A stretch of DNA of 31,192 nt from ZC4RG30 sp031424095 (GTDB taxonomy: Bacteria; Pseudomonadota; Gammaproteobacteria; Steroidobacterales; Steroidobacteraceae), in the NCBI GenBank assembly GCA_031424095.1, contig JANPGU010000371.1, positions 1 to 31,192 of the forward strand. Direction: 5' to 3'. A program made the position numbers and the translations under genes. Positions 29,740 to 31,192 of the stretch are shown here, piece after piece. The notes beneath the pieces were generated by a model. It was not told where the DNA came from and ran no database searches. It worked only from the letters and a program-made list of their open reading frames with translations. Numbering within the stretch: the first letter of the stretch is position 1; each line of letters starts with the position of its first letter.

Positions 29740-31192
29740 CTAGTTGCTGTTGGCAGGCAGACCGTTCTGGCCATTCGGAGAACCAGGCAGCGGCGTCTTC
29801 AGGTACGGGAAGGCGGCGTTGATGGTGCTGTCATCGATGTAGGCGCCATCGGTGAAGCGAATCGCACCGGACGGTGCATCCGCCGCGAGGCAACCGAATG
29901 CCGCCGTGTTGTTCAGCGTGCACAGCAATCCCATTGCGACGCGCAGCGAGACATCGACGACATCGTCACCGGGTCGGCGTCCGTTCGGGAAACCGGCCGT
30001 ATCGCCACCGATCACACCAAGCCGGTTCTGTGCACCCTTCGCGACCACGGGCGTCGACGTATTGAGACGCAGCATTTCCGACGCCTTCACGCCTGTTGGC
30101 TTGTTGAGACCGGGGATGCCGGTCAGGAACGCCGTCACCAGATCGGTGCGCGGGAAGTTCTTCGGTGCCTGCACGCCGGCCGTGCTGAACAGCGACTCGA
30201 CCAGCGCCGGCAGGGTCGGATTGGTGACGTAGTCTGCGAACTGGCTATCCTGGGCGGGAGCGCTGCTGTTGAAGCGGTCTTTGTCCTTCAGTCCGATGAC
30301 CACTTCATTCACCAGCGGCATGCCCAGGCGCGAAACCTGTGTCCATGCGCCGCCGACCTTGCTCGCATCGTGGCGGGCAGCCTCGCGATCCTTCGGATCG
30401 GGATTCAGCAGGCGACCCTGACGCAGGCTGGCGGTGGTCCATGCGCCGATGATCGGATCGCTGCCGTTGGTCAGACAGGCGATGGGCACTTCCACCACCA
30501 GACTGGTGGTGTTCGCATAGGCCAGCGAATCCGGCGCGTTGCGTTCGGCGTTGGCGTTGAACTCGACGGCCGGGTACTTGATGTTGACCAGGTCGAAGGT
30601 TTCGCCGAGGTTGACGACGAAGGGATCCTTGCGCTGCCCGACGAACAGGCGGCTGGTGCCGCAGCCTGGAATGTTCACGTCATAGACGAAGCGCGCGGCG
30701 TAGGCGGCATAGTCGGGAAAGGTCTTGTTGCCGATGTTGTCCACCGGCTTGTCGAAGAGGGCGGAATTGGTGTTGGCGTTGGTGACGGATACCGCACCGT
30801 TGCCACGGCGGGCGCCGCGCATCACCTTCACCGAGTAGGTCTCGGCGACATTCTGGGTCGCGGGATTCACGGTGGTGATCGGTCCGGCCTGCACCAGCGG
30901 GATCGCGACACTCTTGCCACCGACGGTCAGCGCGATGTTGCGGCGTGTGGTCGCGAAGCGGAACTGGAAGGTCACGTCTTCGACGGCATCGCCGTTGTTG
31001 TCGACGTGGATCTCGTACAGGGCATCCGGATTCATCGTGTAGTAGTTGGGGCCGGCATAGGCAGACTGCAGCGGCTGGTAGTTCGCGATCAGGGTCACGT
31101 AGCCGGCGCGGCCTGGCTCATAGCTTCTGAAAGCGTAGAAGTCGGTGCCGTCGACCTTCGGTTGTTCGGTGATGAAGGGGGCTTCGCGATGG
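29740..31192 (-). CDS. DUF4331 family protein (5' end outside window)
   Basis: The open frame enters from the right edge and ends at 29740, giving at least 483 residues. The first visible residues, HREAPFITEQPKVDGTDFYA, correspond to the N-terminal SSHREAP hallmark of DUF4331, so only the signal peptide and a few residues are probably missing. Further family features are VTLIANYQPLQ, NPDALYEIHVDNNGDAVED and GRRPGDDVVDVSLRVAMG. Members are exported and of unknown function. An internal GTG at 31096-31098 could be mistaken for a start but would remove the hallmark. It is first in the visible part of the four-gene cluster. Confidence 0.88.
   Translation of the reverse strand, partial: HREAPFITEQPKVDGTDFYAFRSYEPGRAGYVTLIANYQPLQSAYAGPNYYTMNPDALYEIHVDNNGDAVEDVTFQFRFATTRRNIALTVGGKSVAIPLVQAGPITTVNPATQNVAETYSVKVMRGARRGNGAVSVTNANTNSALFDKPVDNIGNKTFPDYAAYAARFVYDVNIPGCGTSRLFVGQRKDPFVVNLGETFDLVNIKYPAVEFNANAERNAPDSLAYANTTSLVVEVPIACLTNGSDPIIGAWTTASLRQGRLLNPDPKDREAARHDASKVGGAWTQVSRLGMPLVNEVVIGLKDKDRFNSSAPAQDSQFADYVTNPTLPALVESLFSTAGVQAPKNFPRTDLVTAFLTGIPGLNKPTGVKASEMLRLNTSTPVVAKGAQNRLGVIGGDTAGFPNGRRPGDDVVDVSLRVAMGLLCTLNNTAAFGCLAADAPSGAIRFTDGAYIDDSTINAAFPYLKTPLPGSPNGQNGLPANSN

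Noticed and set aside
31096..31098. GTG as start of the DUF4331 gene
   Set aside because: The frame upstream encodes the family hallmark HREAP, so the true start is outside the window.
1..31192. Mobile elements, CRISPR arrays, tRNA or rRNA genes
   Set aside because: No transposase, integrase, spaced direct repeats or tRNA-like cloverleaf was seen by reading; a tRNAscan or Infernal run would be decisive.

Overview
The window is GC-rich, gene-dense chromosomal DNA with no phage, transposon, tRNA, rRNA or CRISPR signal. MetR, an MCE lipid-transport cluster, oligopeptidase A, glutathione reductase and many exported proteins and lipoproteins point to a Gram-negative proteobacterium, most likely a gammaproteobacterium. 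The lineage is inferred from gene families, not from a marker gene.

Layout, left to right. A truncated unrecognised gene ends at 148. A zinc-site MetE-like methyltransferase (145-1287, minus) is divergent from metR (1393-2280), and the gap holds a perfect MetR-type box. A secreted SnoaL-like protein and a carboxylesterase follow (2339-4569). A tight minus-strand operon reads mdh, M16 peptidase lipoprotein, DUF3313 protein (9069 to 4593). A leader region with a small membrane protein, a possible 38-codon leader peptide and a terminator-like hairpin precedes a GntR/ABC-2 transporter operon. That operon runs straight into an MCE (Mla-like) operon: permease with N-terminal STAS-like domain, ATPase, MCE protein and lipoprotein (9586-15149).

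Convergent to it are a phospholipase D-like protein and a PAS-GGDEF-EAL protein whose EAL domain is broken by an apparent one-base deletion (18741 to 15139). Then come an M15 peptidase, an HD-domain phosphohydrolase, oligopeptidase A, glutathione reductase, a GDPD-type phosphodiesterase, an LTXXQ-like exported protein, an internally deleted remnant of an ABM-type membrane protein, an exported cupin and a glutathione S-transferase (18882-27099).

The right end (31192 to 27114, minus) is the least understood part: a DUF4331 protein (5' end outside the window), a small lipoprotein, an exported TPR protein and a HupE/UreJ-type membrane protein carrying an EF-hand loop in its N-terminal domain and the HX5DH metal-permease motif. 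The four genes are packed with 1 to 26 nt gaps and look like one envelope system with no assigned function. Envelope and lipid functions recur in the window (MCE transporter, PLD-like, GDPD, carboxylesterase), as do second-messenger enzymes (GGDEF-EAL, HD domain).
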